A stretch of DNA of 64,000 bases. Origin: Anaerohalosphaera lusitana. GTDB taxonomy: Bacteria > Planctomycetota > Phycisphaerae > Sedimentisphaerales > Anaerohalosphaeraceae. The stretch covers positions 3,464,593-3,528,592 of the forward strand of contig NZ_CP019791.1 of the NCBI RefSeq assembly GCF_002007645.1, given 5' to 3'. The notes below the pieces were generated by a model. It was not told the DNA's origin. It ran no database searches and saw only the letters and a list, made by a program, of their open reading frames with translations. Shown one piece after another: positions 26,741 to 35,906 of the stretch. The translations under genes were made by a program, and so were the position numbers. Numbering within the stretch: the stretch's first letter is position 1; every line of letters begins with the position of its first letter.

Positions 26741-27760
26741 ATGCTTGAAATCGGCAATATAGAACTGGATGTGCCCGTGATGCAGGCACCTTTGAGCGGG
26801 TATACTGACGCCGCGATGCGGGTTGTGGCTAAGGAGCACGGTGCGCCGCTGACCTTTACGGGTGTTATGCTGGACAAGACGCTGCTCTGTGAGAAGGCTG
26901 TGCGCAAAGGCATATTTCACCCGGCGAAAGGGGAAAATCCGGTCGGCGGGCAGGTTCTGGGGCGAGATCCGGTGAAGATGGCCAAGGCGGCAGCGGTTTT
27001 CGAACGCCTTGGCTATGATATGATCGATCTTAATATTGCGTGTCCGGCACCGAAGGTGCTGCGGCGAGGTCGCGGGGGTGCCCTGCTGGGCGAGCCCGAG
27101 CGGGTGATCGAGATATGGCGGCGCGTCAGGGAAGCAGTGAGTTTTCCGGTGACAATGAAGCTGCGGATCGGCGTGGGCAGTGACGACGGGACGGAGGACA
27201 ACTTCTGGCGGATTTGCGAGACTGTCTGCGACGAGGGGATCGACGCGGTGATGGTGCACGGGCGGACGGTCAAGAAAAAATACAAGGGCAAGGCGGACTG
27301 GGACATCATCAGCGAGGTCAAAAGGCGGTTCCCGGAGACGAACGTGATCGGCAGCGGAGATATTTTCACGGCGGAGGACGCGGTCGAGCGGCTGCGGACG
27401 GAAAATGTTGACGGTGTGCTGGTCGCGCGGGGTGCGATAGGGAATCCGTGGATATTTGACGAGATACGGGCGCTGCTGGCGGGCGAGGAGAAGCCGGGCA
27501 ATCCGGTGCTGAAGGAGCAGGGAAGGGTTATTTTGCGGCATTTCGGGATGGTTTCGTCGCTGCGGGAGAAGCTCAAGGGCGTGCGGTATTTCAGGAAATT
27601 CGCGGCTGGGTACTGCAAGAGACATCCCGAGCGGAAAAAGGCGATGCTGGGGATCATGGGCGCGAAAAGCCGGGACGAGGTGATCGCGCAGATCGAAAAG
27701 TGGTATGGGGTGAATGCTGAGGCGATACTGGCAGAGCTTGAGCAGGATCGGGCGGCGTAG
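26741..27760 (+). CDS. dusB: tRNA-dihydrouridine synthase
   Basis: FMN-dependent enzyme that reduces specific uridines in the tRNA D-loop to dihydrouridine. The 339-residue chain starts with VMQAPLSGYTD, the flavin-site strand. The catalytic Cys is Cys101 in NIACPAPKVLRRGRGGALL. The MVHGRT and GSGDIFT segments are the expected phosphate-binding strands, followed by the helical C-terminal domain. It resembles the DusB/NifR3 branch; the exact tRNA position is not proven. A GTG six bases upstream (26735) is in frame, but the ATG is preferred. The gene stands alone with its own promoter; a tRNA gene lies just upstream on the other strand. Confidence 0.93.
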   Translation: MLEIGNIELDVPVMQAPLSGYTDAAMRVVAKEHGAPLTFTGVMLDKTLLCEKAVRKGIFHPAKGENPVGGQVLGRDPVKMAKAAAVFERLGYDMIDLNIACPAPKVLRRGRGGALLGEPERVIEIWRRVREAVSFPVTMKLRIGVGSDDGTEDNFWRICETVCDEGIDAVMVHGRTVKKKYKGKADWDIISEVKRRFPETNVIGSGDIFTAEDAVERLRTENVDGVLVARGAIGNPWIFDEIRALLAGEEKPGNPVLKEQGRVILRHFGMVSSLREKLKGVRYFRKFAAGYCKRHPERKKAMLGIMGAKSRDEVIAQIEKWYGVNAEAILAELEQDRAA

Positions 27761-27924
27761 AGAGCTCGGATCCATTTCGAGAATTGCGGGCGGATTTTCG
27801 GCTGTATGTTGCATTTTTCTGTAACTTTTTGGGGTGGTCTGCGTCTATAATACTGTAAAGGCGGTATTTGTGCGCACTGCGCGGGTTTTGCAGAGCCCGA
27901 TCTGGTTTACTTCTGTCGAAAGGT

Positions 27925-29331
27925 ATGACATTGCGGTGGATATTGAAAAAGCGGGTGATAATTCCGGCGATGCTGATCGTGGGGGCGGTGTTTGCTGCAG
28001 GTAAGATGAAAAGCGGCGGGCCGGTGGAGGATGCGGGCAAGCTGGTGCGGGTTGCGACCCCCGAGCGGGGAGAGCTGGTTGAGATCGTCAGCGGGCCGGG
28101 GCAGGTGATGCCCAAGACGAAAGTGGCGATCAGCGCGAAAGTATCGGGGCGGATCGAGGAGCTGCCGTTCGAGGAAGGCGACCGTGTGGTCGGCGGAACT
28201 AAGGAAAAGCCCGGATCGCTGCTTGTTCGGCTGGAGAGCCGGGACCTGGAGAGCCAGTTGAGGTCGGCGAAGGCTCAGCGGATGGCGCAGGAGGCGCAGA
28301 TAGAGGTTGAGATGGCGCGAATTGCGGGGCAGAAGGCGAATCTGGAGGGTATGGACGCATCGCTGGAGCAGGCGAAGAAGGATTTCGAGCGGCAGAAAAA
28401 GCTGCACGAGTCGAAGGACATCAGCCTTGCAACACTGGATCAGGCCGAGTGCAATCTGGCGGAGCTGCGGGCATCTTACAAGCAGGCGAAGGCTTCTATC
28501 GAAGCGGCAGAGCTGAACCTGGAAGTTCTCAAGCATAATCTGGAGGTGGCGGAGGCACGTATCGAGGAGGCCGAGGAGACGCTGGGGCACACAGTGATAC
28601 GGTCGCCGATAGACGGGATCATCACGAAGATCAACGCGGAGGTTGGTGAGATCGCGATGACGGGTACGATGAACAATCCGGGGACGGTCATCCTGGAAGT
28701 GGCGGACCTGTCGAAGATGATCGTTGAGACGGAGATAGACGAGGCGGACGTAGGGCAGATCGAAGTGGGACAGCGGGCGAAAGTGCATGTGCAGGCGTTT
28801 GATGATACGGTGTTCGAGGGTACGGTCGATTCGATCGCATTGACGCACGGAATGAGCCGAACTGGGTCGAAGTTTTACGAGACGGAGATACTGCTGGACA
28901 AGACTGCGAAGATGCTGTACTCGGGGTTGACCGCGGATGTGGAGGTGCTGACTGAAAGACATGAGGACGCGTTGAAGGTGCCGAGCCAGGCGGTCGTTGG
29001 GCGGGAGGTTGACACATTGCCGCTGGAGATACGAAACAGCAGCAAGCTGGTCGATACGAGCAAGCGGTATGCGACGGTCGTTTACAAGCTAGTGGACGGC
29101 AAGGCGGTCGCGACGCCTGTGGAGACAGGTGCGAGCGACATGACGCACATTATTATAGAGCAGGGGCTGGGCGAGGATGATCAGATCGTGGTCGGACCTT
29201 ACAAAATCCTGGAGAGCCTGAAAAACGGCATGGCGATCAGGGATGAAAACGGCGAACAGGCTGAGAAAGCGATTGCCGGCAAGGAAGACGATTCGGCAGA
29301 AACTGCAGATGCCGGGAAGGACGGAGCGTAG
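27925..29331 (+). CDS. macA: Membrane fusion protein, MacA/HlyD-like
   Basis: Periplasmic adaptor of a tripartite exporter, linking the inner-membrane MacB-like pump to the outer-membrane TolC-like channel. The 468-residue chain has one N-terminal membrane segment (about residues 10-26), a lipoyl/barrel-sandwich start (TKVAISAKVSGRIEELPFEEGD), a long alpha-hairpin (about 90-215, rich in Glu, Ala, Lys and Gln) and beta-barrel strands (VIRSPIDGIITKI and the part after VETEIDEADVG). The listed ATG has AAGG a few bases upstream; an upstream in-frame ATG at 27868 lacks support. A TATAAT at 27847-27852 could be a -10, without a clear -35. It is followed within seven bases by its ATPase gene. Cargo is unknown. 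Confidence 0.9.
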   Translation: MTLRWILKKRVIIPAMLIVGAVFAAGKMKSGGPVEDAGKLVRVATPERGELVEIVSGPGQVMPKTKVAISAKVSGRIEELPFEEGDRVVGGTKEKPGSLLVRLESRDLESQLRSAKAQRMAQEAQIEVEMARIAGQKANLEGMDASLEQAKKDFERQKKLHESKDISLATLDQAECNLAELRASYKQAKASIEAAELNLEVLKHNLEVAEARIEEAEETLGHTVIRSPIDGIITKINAEVGEIAMTGTMNNPGTVILEVADLSKMIVETEIDEADVGQIEVGQRAKVHVQAFDDTVFEGTVDSIALTHGMSRTGSKFYETEILLDKTAKMLYSGLTADVEVLTERHEDALKVPSQAVVGREVDTLPLEIRNSSKLVDTSKRYATVVYKLVDGKAVATPVETGASDMTHIIIEQGLGEDDQIVVGPYKILESLKNGMAIRDENGEQAEKAIAGKEDDSAETADAGKDGA

Positions 29332-29337
29332 ATCGGC

Positions 29338-30066
29338 ATGACGGCAGTGATGGAGCAAAATGATGGTGCCCTTCTCAGGCTGGAGGGTATTCAGCGGATA
29401 TACGCGATGGGCGTGGAGCGGGTGCATGCGCTGGCGGGGGTAGACATAGATATCGAGCCTGGAGAGTATGTCGCGATCATGGGGCCGAGCGGATCGGGCA
29501 AGAGTACGCTGATGAATGTGCTGGGGTGCCTGGACAAGCCGACGGCGGGCAGGTACGAGCTGGCGGGCAAAGATGTTTCCAAGCTCAGCGGCGGTGAGTT
29601 GGCGCATATACGCAATACGCAGATCGGGTTCGTGTTTCAGTCGTTCGAACTTCTGCCGCGGATCAACGCGATGCGGAACGTCGAGCTGCCGTTGATATAT
29701 TCCAAGAAGACCGGATTTCGAAAACGGCGCAAGCTGGTGCATGAGGCGCTGCAGCGGGTGGGGCTTGGAGGCAGGATGAACCACAGACCGAATCAGCTCA
29801 GCGGCGGCGAGAAGCAGCGGGTCGCGATCGCGCGTGCGATAATCTGCGGTCCGAGTATTCTGCTGGCGGACGAGCCGACGGGAAACCTGGACACGAAGAC
29901 GAGCGAGAGCATACTGGAGCTTTTCGACAAACTGCACGGCGAGGGACAGACGATCATAATGGTGACGCATGAGGAGGATGTCGCACAGCGGAGCAAACGG
30001 ATCATACGAATGCAGGACGGCGGGGTCATGTCTGACGAGCTGACGGCTCGCGGGAGGGATGCGTGA
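29338..30066 (+). CDS. macB: MacB-like ABC ATP-binding subunit
   Basis: 242-residue ATPase of the MacB/LolD branch, here separate from its permease rather than fused as in E. coli MacB. Walker A is GPSGSGKST, the signature LSGGEKQRVAIARA, Walker B ILLADEPTGNLDT and the H-loop MVTHEEDVA. These ATPases drive transmembrane conformational work of FtsX-type permeases rather than cargo translocation through the inner membrane. The gene begins seven bases after the adaptor gene and its TGA overlaps the ATG of the permease gene (TGATG), giving tight coupling. A start a few codons later is possible but unsupported. Confidence 0.93.
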   Translation: MTAVMEQNDGALLRLEGIQRIYAMGVERVHALAGVDIDIEPGEYVAIMGPSGSGKSTLMNVLGCLDKPTAGRYELAGKDVSKLSGGELAHIRNTQIGFVFQSFELLPRINAMRNVELPLIYSKKTGFRKRRKLVHEALQRVGLGGRMNHRPNQLSGGEKQRVAIARAIICGPSILLADEPTGNLDTKTSESILELFDKLHGEGQTIIMVTHEEDVAQRSKRIIRMQDGGVMSDELTARGRDA

Positions 30067-31331
30067 TGTTTGCGGGAATGCTGAGCTTCGTGAGACAACT
30101 GCTGGAGGGGGTGTGGGTCGCGATCGGGCAGATATGGTCGAACAAGACGCGGTCGGCACTTACGACGATCGGACTGGTGATCGGCGTGGCTTCGGTGTGT
30201 GCGGTCATTGCCGGGCTGACGGGGCTGAAGACGAAAGTGCTGAGTGAGTTCGAAAGTGTGGCGAATGCGCGGAGCATTTATCTGATGGGCAATCGTCCGC
30301 AGGAGGGTCGATTGAAGAATGCACCGTGGGAGGAGATCGTGCTCAAGCCGGATGAATTGGACGGATTACTGGATCACTGCCCTTCCGTTGAGAACTTTAC
30401 GATGATCCGGCAGAACAGTTGGTCAGTGCGAAGCGGTGAAAGATCGGTGGACAGCATACCGGTTACTGGGATCAGCCGGGCATGGCACGAGATCGAGGGT
30501 CGGTCGGTGATCATGGGTCGGCCGTTTTCACTTGTCGACAGTGAGCATGCAAGGCGGGTTTGTCTGATCACGCCTGATCTGCGGGACGAGCTGAGGCTGA
30601 ACCGCGACTGCATCGGTGAATCGCTGCTGATGGGAGACGCGAGGTATTTGATCGTCGGGGTGGTCGAGGAAAAGGTGCAGCCGTCGATGTTCGGAATGAT
30701 GGACAATTCGTCTGCCAAGGGTGAGGCGTTCGTGCCGTTTGCGACTATGTATAAGGCTAGCGGGGGCGGATGGATGCATGCGATAGTGACGAGCAAATCA
30801 CCCGAGGTTTCGGCGGATGCTCAGGCGGAGATACGCTTCTACATGCGGCGGGCGAGGGACCTCAAGCCCGGCGATCCGAATACGTTCAGGATGGAAGTCG
30901 TTGAAAAATTTATCAGCGGATTCAAAAAGGTAGCTGCGGTTATGACAGCGATTGCGGGAGGGATCGTTGCGATATCGCTGCTGGTGGGCGGAGTCGGGAT
31001 AATGAACATAATGCTTGTTTCGGTATCGGAGCGGACCCGGGAGATCGGACTGCGGAAGGCGGTGGGTGCGAAGGCGTCTGCTATAATGTTCCAGTTTCTG
31101 ATAGAGGCGGTGATACTATGCATGCTGGGCGGGCTGATCGGCATAGGCGCTGGGCAGCTTTTGACGGCGGGTATGGCGAGCATGCCCAACGGGCTGGACG
31201 AGGCGCATATACCGTTCTGGGCAATACTGTTGTCGCTGGCGTTTTCGGGTTTGGTGGGGGTCGTGTTTGGGATGTTCCCAGCGGTTAAGGCAGCGAGACT
31301 TGATCCTATTGAGGCGTTGAGACATGAGTAA
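30066..31331 (+). CDS. MacB-like permease (FtsX domain)
   Basis: 421-residue inner-membrane protein with one N-terminal membrane segment (about residues 30-50), a periplasmic MacB-type domain of about 230 residues, and three C-terminal segments in an FtsX domain (from about residue 290; SERTREIGLRKAVGAK is the diagnostic cytoplasmic loop). It completes the split MacB pump with the ATPase before it. The ATG overlaps the upstream TGA and has GGGAGGG at the right distance; a GTG one codon earlier is possible. Its end overlaps the start of the TolC-like gene by eight bases, so the four genes form a single operon. Confidence 0.92.
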   Translation: MFAGMLSFVRQLLEGVWVAIGQIWSNKTRSALTTIGLVIGVASVCAVIAGLTGLKTKVLSEFESVANARSIYLMGNRPQEGRLKNAPWEEIVLKPDELDGLLDHCPSVENFTMIRQNSWSVRSGERSVDSIPVTGISRAWHEIEGRSVIMGRPFSLVDSEHARRVCLITPDLRDELRLNRDCIGESLLMGDARYLIVGVVEEKVQPSMFGMMDNSSAKGEAFVPFATMYKASGGGWMHAIVTSKSPEVSADAQAEIRFYMRRARDLKPGDPNTFRMEVVEKFISGFKKVAAVMTAIAGGIVAISLLVGGVGIMNIMLVSVSERTREIGLRKAVGAKASAIMFQFLIEAVILCMLGGLIGIGAGQLLTAGMASMPNGLDEAHIPFWAILLSLAFSGLVGVVFGMFPAVKAARLDPIEALRHE

Positions 31332-32970
31332 AGTCGTTGTGAAATTTTTGACATGTTTTGTTTTCGGGCTGATCCTGATCGTTGCGGGAGGGTGCGAGGA
31401 ATTTGCCAGCGAGGATAGTTTTGAGACGATCGCCGTGCCCAGGAAGAAGGTCAGGCAGATCGAAACGCTCGAGCTTGAAGAGGTGAAGGAGCCGGCGGAA
31501 AAAGAAATCGAGGTAATCGAGAAGGCTCCTGAGGATATGAAGCTGAGCATCGAGAAGGTCAGAGCGATTGCACTGGAGCACAACCTGGGATTGCAGGCGC
31601 AGCTTATCGCACCGTCCATAGCCGAGAGGCAGGTAGATGTCGAGCAGGCGAAATTCGAGTGGGCGTTTACCGCTGATGCATACTTCAACAAAACCGACAC
31701 GCCAACCGCGACGCTGCTGGAGGGTTCGCAGGCGGAGGCTTATGACACGAGGCTGGGCGTGAATATGCCGTTGCGGACAGGCGGGACGCTGAGGTTCAGT
31801 GCGGTCGATGATTATGTCAAGACCAACAATACGTTCTCTACACTCAATCCTTCTTACAGCAATGACTTTCTGGTTTCGATCAGTCAGCCACTGCTGCGGA
31901 ACGCGGGCCAGCGGGTCAATACGCATTCGATACGACTGGCCAAGTACGATAAAGTGATCGCGGATGCGCGGACGAAACTGGAGGTGATACGGGTGCTGGC
32001 GGCGGCGGACAGGGTTTACTGGCGGCTTTATGCTGCAAGGCGGGAACTCAAGCTCAGACAGAGAGAGTACGAACTTGCCCAGGCGCAGTTGGAACGATCG
32101 AAGCGATTCGTCGAGGCGGGTGAGAAGCCGCAGGTGGAGGTGATACGCGCACAGGCGGGTGTGGCGCAGCGGCTGGAAGCTATAATCGTAGCAGAAAATT
32201 CGGTCCGGCAGAGACAGAGAGAGCTCAAGCGAACGCTGAACATGCCGGGGCTGGATGTGACGAGCAGGACGAGGATCGAGATCGAGACGCTGCCCGATCC
32301 GGTGCGGTATGAGATGGAGCGGGAAAGGCTCGTGCAGGCGGGCCTGGATAATCGGATGGAGCTTCTGGAGCTGGAGCTTCAGCTTGCAAAGGATGCGAGT
32401 ACGGTAGACTTTTTGAAAAATCAAACGCTGCCGCTGGCGACGCTGGATTACACTTACAACATCAATGGACTTGGTGCCAATCGCGAGGATTCGCTGGACC
32501 TGCTGTACGATAAGAGGTTCGAGGATCATCGGCTGGGCGTGCAGGTTCTGATACCACTGGGCAACGAAGCTGCCAAGAATCGGCTGCTGCAGGGGTATTA
32601 CCAGCGGATACAGAGGCTCGCAACTCGGGATAGTCGTGAGCAGCTTGTCGAGCAGGAGGTGCTCAATTCGGTCGACAATGTCGAGGCGACGTGGCAGAGG
32701 ATAATGGCGGCAAGACAGAACGCGATGCTGGCGGGACGGCTGTATGAAGCGGAACAGAGACAGTTCGAGCTTGGACTGCGGACGAATACGGATGTGCTGG
32801 AGGCGCAGGCGTCGCTGGCGGATGCGAAAAGCGCGGAGATACAGGCACTGGCTGAGTATCAGATATCGCTGGTTGATCTGGCGTTCGCGACGGGCACGCT
32901 GCCGGGTGCGGCGAAGGTCGAATGGGGGCCTATAAAGCCGATGCAGGAGACTGCGGCTGCGGGCGAGTAG
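31324..32970 (+). CDS. TolC-family outer membrane efflux lipoprotein
   Basis: 548-residue outer-membrane channel of the TolC family, the exit duct of the MacAB-like exporter. The N-terminus is a lipoprotein signal ending in VAGGC (Cys24), so the protein is probably lipid-anchored. Two internally similar halves contain the long helices expected for the periplasmic barrel (for example residues 200-260 and 440-520, where RLYEAEQRQFELGLRTNTDV is a family signature), with beta strands between. It overlaps the permease gene by eight bases and is the last gene of the operon. No terminator is obvious within 100 bases downstream. Confidence 0.9.
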   Translation: MSKVVVKFLTCFVFGLILIVAGGCEEFASEDSFETIAVPRKKVRQIETLELEEVKEPAEKEIEVIEKAPEDMKLSIEKVRAIALEHNLGLQAQLIAPSIAERQVDVEQAKFEWAFTADAYFNKTDTPTATLLEGSQAEAYDTRLGVNMPLRTGGTLRFSAVDDYVKTNNTFSTLNPSYSNDFLVSISQPLLRNAGQRVNTHSIRLAKYDKVIADARTKLEVIRVLAAADRVYWRLYAARRELKLRQREYELAQAQLERSKRFVEAGEKPQVEVIRAQAGVAQRLEAIIVAENSVRQRQRELKRTLNMPGLDVTSRTRIEIETLPDPVRYEMERERLVQAGLDNRMELLELELQLAKDASTVDFLKNQTLPLATLDYTYNINGLGANREDSLDLLYDKRFEDHRLGVQVLIPLGNEAAKNRLLQGYYQRIQRLATRDSREQLVEQEVLNSVDNVEATWQRIMAARQNAMLAGRLYEAEQRQFELGLRTNTDVLEAQASLADAKSAEIQALAEYQISLVDLAFATGTLPGAAKVEWGPIKPMQETAAAGE

Positions 32971-33092
32971 AAGCGGGCTATGCTGTAGAAATGACATAAA
33001 CTGGCGGTCGGCAAGGTCCCATAACATCATTATGCATCATGGGATGTATATATTTCACAACTTTGAACCCGCGGCACTTCGCAGACGTAAAC

Positions 33093-33109
33093 AATTTTAA
33101 CTACATTTG
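33093..33109 (+). repeat. Direct repeat copy 1 upstream of glycosyltransferase
   Basis: AATTTTAACTACATTTG; it matches the copy at 33175-33191 at 15 of 17 positions. Confidence 0.5.
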
Positions 33110-33174
33110 TGGTTTCTCACCCCGCGAAATTTGCCGACGGACGAGTTATTTCTTAGGTTTTATGCAGAAACCGT

Positions 33175-33191
33175 AATTTTAACCAAATTTG
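33175..33191 (+). repeat. Direct repeat copy 2 upstream of glycosyltransferase
   Basis: AATTTTAACCAAATTTG, 82 bases after copy 1 (start to start), 44 bases before the gene. The spacing is close to eight helical turns, compatible with two protein-binding sites on one face of the DNA. Confidence 0.5.
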
Positions 33192-33234
33192 CGAAGCCGG
33201 GACACCAGCGCTTCTAAGTTCAAAAGGGAAGAAG

Positions 33235-35028
33235 ATGAAACCGAGAAAAACAGCAGTACACATCACTCATGAGGCGGCAAACAAGATAGGCGGGATCGGA
33301 GCGGTTCTGGAGGGCTTTTTCACGAGCAGCAAATACGTCGAAGACGTTGACCGCTCTATCCTTATAAGTGCACTGTTTACGCGAGAGGGCAATCTGTTCA
33401 ACAGGCTAGGCCCCGGCGGTGAGGTGCTGTATTCTTCGCTTGACGGTTTCGTGAATACGGACAGGTTCAACGCGTTTCGGCGGATCGAGATGGCGTTCGG
33501 TGTGGATATTGTTTACGGCAGGAAGAGATTTTACGACCCGAAGACGGGCGTGGAGAGTCATCCGGAGATCGTGCTGATAGACGTCTCGAATATGGCGCTG
33601 GAGTCGGTCAACGAGATGAAACGGCAGTTCTTCGATGAGTACGGCATCGAGAGCAATCGTTATGAGCATATCTGGGATTTCGAGCAGTGGATGAGGCTCG
33701 GGCCGGTCGCGGTCGCGGTGACGAAGGCGCTTGGGGTATGTGAGAACAACGATCCGACGGTGATGGTGTCGCATGAGTATATGGGGCTGCCGACGGCACT
33801 GGCGGCAAGACTCGATCCGGCGTATGATTTCAAGACTGTTTTCTACGCACACGAGACGGCGACGATGCGGCTGCTGGTGGAGAAGAACCTGGGGCATGAC
33901 ACGATGTTCTACAATGCCCTGAAGCAGGCGGAGAAGAGCGGGCTTTATGTGGATGACATTTTCGGCGACCAGAGCGAGTACTACAAGCATGCACTGGTGT
34001 CGGCTGCGAGGCATTGTGATAATATTCTGGCGGTGGGCGATTACGTAGTGGATGAGCTGCGGTTCATGAGCGAAGACTTTAAGGATGCCGATATCGATCT
34101 GACGTATAACGGCATACCAGCATATGAATGTGACGTAACCGAAAAACGCAAGTCACGCGGAAAACTGCAGCAGTACTGTGAGAATCTGCTCGGCTACAGA
34201 CCGGACTATGTGTTCACGCATGTGACGCGGCTGGTGACGAGCAAGGGACTCTGGCGTGATTTCAGGGTGCTCGAACATATGGAGCAGGAGTTCGAAGCGG
34301 AGGGCAAGACGGGTGTGCTGTTTCTGCTGAGTACCGAAGTGGCACAACGGCCCAGCTCGGATGTGTATTCGATGGAGGCGGAGTATAACTGGCCCGTGGC
34401 CCATCGTGAAGGCTGGCCCGATCTGTCTGAGGGGGAGGCTAGATTCAATACTGCTGTTCAGGAATTCAACGCGAAGAGCAAGAACATCAAGGCTGTGTTC
34501 ATCAATCAGTTCGGGTTTACGCGTGAGCTTTGCGGTCATCGCATGCCTTTCGATATGGACTTCATGGACCTGCGGCGCGGCTGTGACGTGGAGTTCGGCC
34601 AGAGTGTGTACGAGCCATTCGGCATCGCACAGCTCGAGTCGCTGACGTTCGGCGCGGTTTGCGTGGTGACCAACGTATGCGGATGTGCGGGCTTCGTACG
34701 GGACATAACCAAGGGCGAGCCCGTGAAGAATCTGATCGTCGCGGATTATACTTCGCTTGAGGACCGGGGCTATTATGACCTGGAAGATGTGAAGCAGATC
34801 GGCAAAGAAGAGCGTGACGAGATCGAGCACAAGATCAGCAAAGAGGTCGCGACGGACCTTTGTGCTAGGCTGTGGAAGACCGAAGACGAGATGATGGAAT
34901 ATGTCCGCAGCGGCTATGCGATCGCACGGAACATGAACTGGGACACGGTGTACTGCAACTACGTTTCGAAGTCGCTGCACAAGGCGATGAGCAAGACGAC
35001 GACCGGGCAGATGCCGCTTGAGGCTTAA
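33235..35028 (+). CDS. Glycogen synthase-like glycosyltransferase (GT-B fold)
   Basis: 597-residue retaining glycosyltransferase, probably transferring glucose to a polymer such as glycogen or to a related polysaccharide. The N-terminal domain opens with HITHEAANKIGGIGAVL, matching the Lys-x-Gly-Gly substrate loop of glycogen and starch synthases. HEYMGLPTALAA and FYAHETATM are N-domain signatures. The C-terminal domain has the E-x7-E region in YEPFGIAQLESLTFGAV, the catalytic acid motif of GT5/GT4 enzymes. It is longer than bacterial GlgA (about 480 residues), with additional sequence in the middle. Nucleotide donor is unknown. It has its own upstream control region with repeats and is followed by coaE 95 bases later. 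Confidence 0.8.
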   Translation: MKPRKTAVHITHEAANKIGGIGAVLEGFFTSSKYVEDVDRSILISALFTREGNLFNRLGPGGEVLYSSLDGFVNTDRFNAFRRIEMAFGVDIVYGRKRFYDPKTGVESHPEIVLIDVSNMALESVNEMKRQFFDEYGIESNRYEHIWDFEQWMRLGPVAVAVTKALGVCENNDPTVMVSHEYMGLPTALAARLDPAYDFKTVFYAHETATMRLLVEKNLGHDTMFYNALKQAEKSGLYVDDIFGDQSEYYKHALVSAARHCDNILAVGDYVVDELRFMSEDFKDADIDLTYNGIPAYECDVTEKRKSRGKLQQYCENLLGYRPDYVFTHVTRLVTSKGLWRDFRVLEHMEQEFEAEGKTGVLFLLSTEVAQRPSSDVYSMEAEYNWPVAHREGWPDLSEGEARFNTAVQEFNAKSKNIKAVFINQFGFTRELCGHRMPFDMDFMDLRRGCDVEFGQSVYEPFGIAQLESLTFGAVCVVTNVCGCAGFVRDITKGEPVKNLIVADYTSLEDRGYYDLEDVKQIGKEERDEIEHKISKEVATDLCARLWKTEDEMMEYVRSGYAIARNMNWDTVYCNYVSKSLHKAMSKTTTGQMPLEA

Positions 35029-35123
35029 CGGCTGGCAGGAAAAGAAGACGCGGCATAAACGTGATTGAAAATTAACGGACTTGACTGCCGGGGTGTCGGG
35101 CGGTAAGTTTACGCTGACACGAC

Positions 35124-35729
35124 ATGGTAAACGGCAAAAAAATAATCGGCATACTTGGGGCCGTCGGCTCGGGAAAGAGTACGGCCGCCCGGCTATTCGG
35201 CGAGCTCGGCTGTGCGGTGATCGACGCGGACAGGATCGCGCACGCCATGCTGGATACCGAAGAAGTCAAGCAAGAGCTGGCGGCTGAGTTCGGCAACGGC
35301 ATCTTCGACGAGCAAGGCGAAGTGGACAGGAAATCGCTGGGCGATAAAGTATTTAACGACCCGCAAAAGGTTCAGGCAATAAACGCGATCATCCACCCCC
35401 GCGTTATGGAGGAAGTCGAGACCAGGATCGCTGACCGAAGCCGAAAAGAAGAGGTGCGAGCCATAGTTCTGGACATCCCGCTGCTCGCGGAAGTCGGCTG
35501 GCACGAGCGGTGCGATTCGCTGGTATTTGTCAAATGTGACGAAAAAATCCGCCGGGACCGAACACACAAACGGCATGGCGGTAGGGATATCGAAGCAAAA
35601 AAAAGGGAAAAATTCCAAATTTCTCTGGACAAGAAGGCCAAAATAGCTGATTATATACTCGTTAACAATTCTGAAGTTTCAGCATTAGCTGACCAGGTCC
35701 AGAGAGTCTTCACGGGCATTATAAATTAA
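35124..35729 (+). CDS. coaE: Dephospho-CoA kinase
   Basis: Last enzyme of coenzyme A biosynthesis, phosphorylating the 3'-hydroxyl of dephospho-CoA with ATP. The 201-residue chain has the P-loop GAVGSGKST (residues 12-20), followed by the conserved IDADRIAH segment, IIHPRVM, and the DIPLL strand; these are the standard CoaE blocks. Length is normal. No strong Shine-Dalgarno sequence precedes the ATG, but no better start exists. The gene lies between the glycosyltransferase and rho, and the 177-base gap before rho contains structured leader sequence. Confidence 0.95.
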   Translation: MVNGKKIIGILGAVGSGKSTAARLFGELGCAVIDADRIAHAMLDTEEVKQELAAEFGNGIFDEQGEVDRKSLGDKVFNDPQKVQAINAIIHPRVMEEVETRIADRSRKEEVRAIVLDIPLLAEVGWHERCDSLVFVKCDEKIRRDRTHKRHGGRDIEAKKREKFQISLDKKAKIADYILVNNSEVSALADQVQRVFTGIIN

Positions 35730-35744
35730 TAGGAAAAGCAATCG

Positions 35745-35853
35745 GGGTGTATCATTTCCGCCTTTCCTGGTTATTGCCAGAAAAAGAGAATCACCCAAAG
35801 CAAGTCTTTTAGTCCCTCCCCCTCTTAGTCAAATTTATGTTTCAAACGGGGAG
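35745..35853 (+). promoter_or_regulatory. Structured leader upstream of rho
   Basis: Two hairpins lie in the leader. The first has outer arms GGGTG (35745-35749) / CACCC (35792-35796) and inner arms TTTCCTGG (35763-35770) / CCAGAAA (35777-35783). The second pairs CTCCCC (35816-35821) with GGGGAG (35848-35853). The pyrimidine-rich CCCTCCCCCTC stretch may bind Rho or mask ribosome sites. rho is self-regulated in other bacteria by attenuation in its leader; a similar role here is inference. Confidence 0.4.
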
Positions 35854-35906
35854 TCAGCAGTACAAATGCATCTGCTGTGCGGTCACTTACCATCGAAGGA
35901 GTATTT

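Larger units (their letters stand above)
32971..33234. other. Control region upstream of the glycosyltransferase gene
   Basis: 264 bases with no gene. It contains a 17-base imperfect direct repeat (33093-33109 and 33175-33191) and a partial inverted repeat TCCCAT (33028-33033) / ATGGGA, separated by an A/T-rich middle. A well-matched promoter was not found. An AGGGAAG ribosome site precedes the ATG at 33235. Confidence 0.4.

Noticed and set aside
31306-33030. 574-codon minus-strand frame opposite the TolC-like gene
   Set aside because: The plus strand encodes a complete TolC-family lipoprotein coupled to its operon; the minus frame has no recognisable content.
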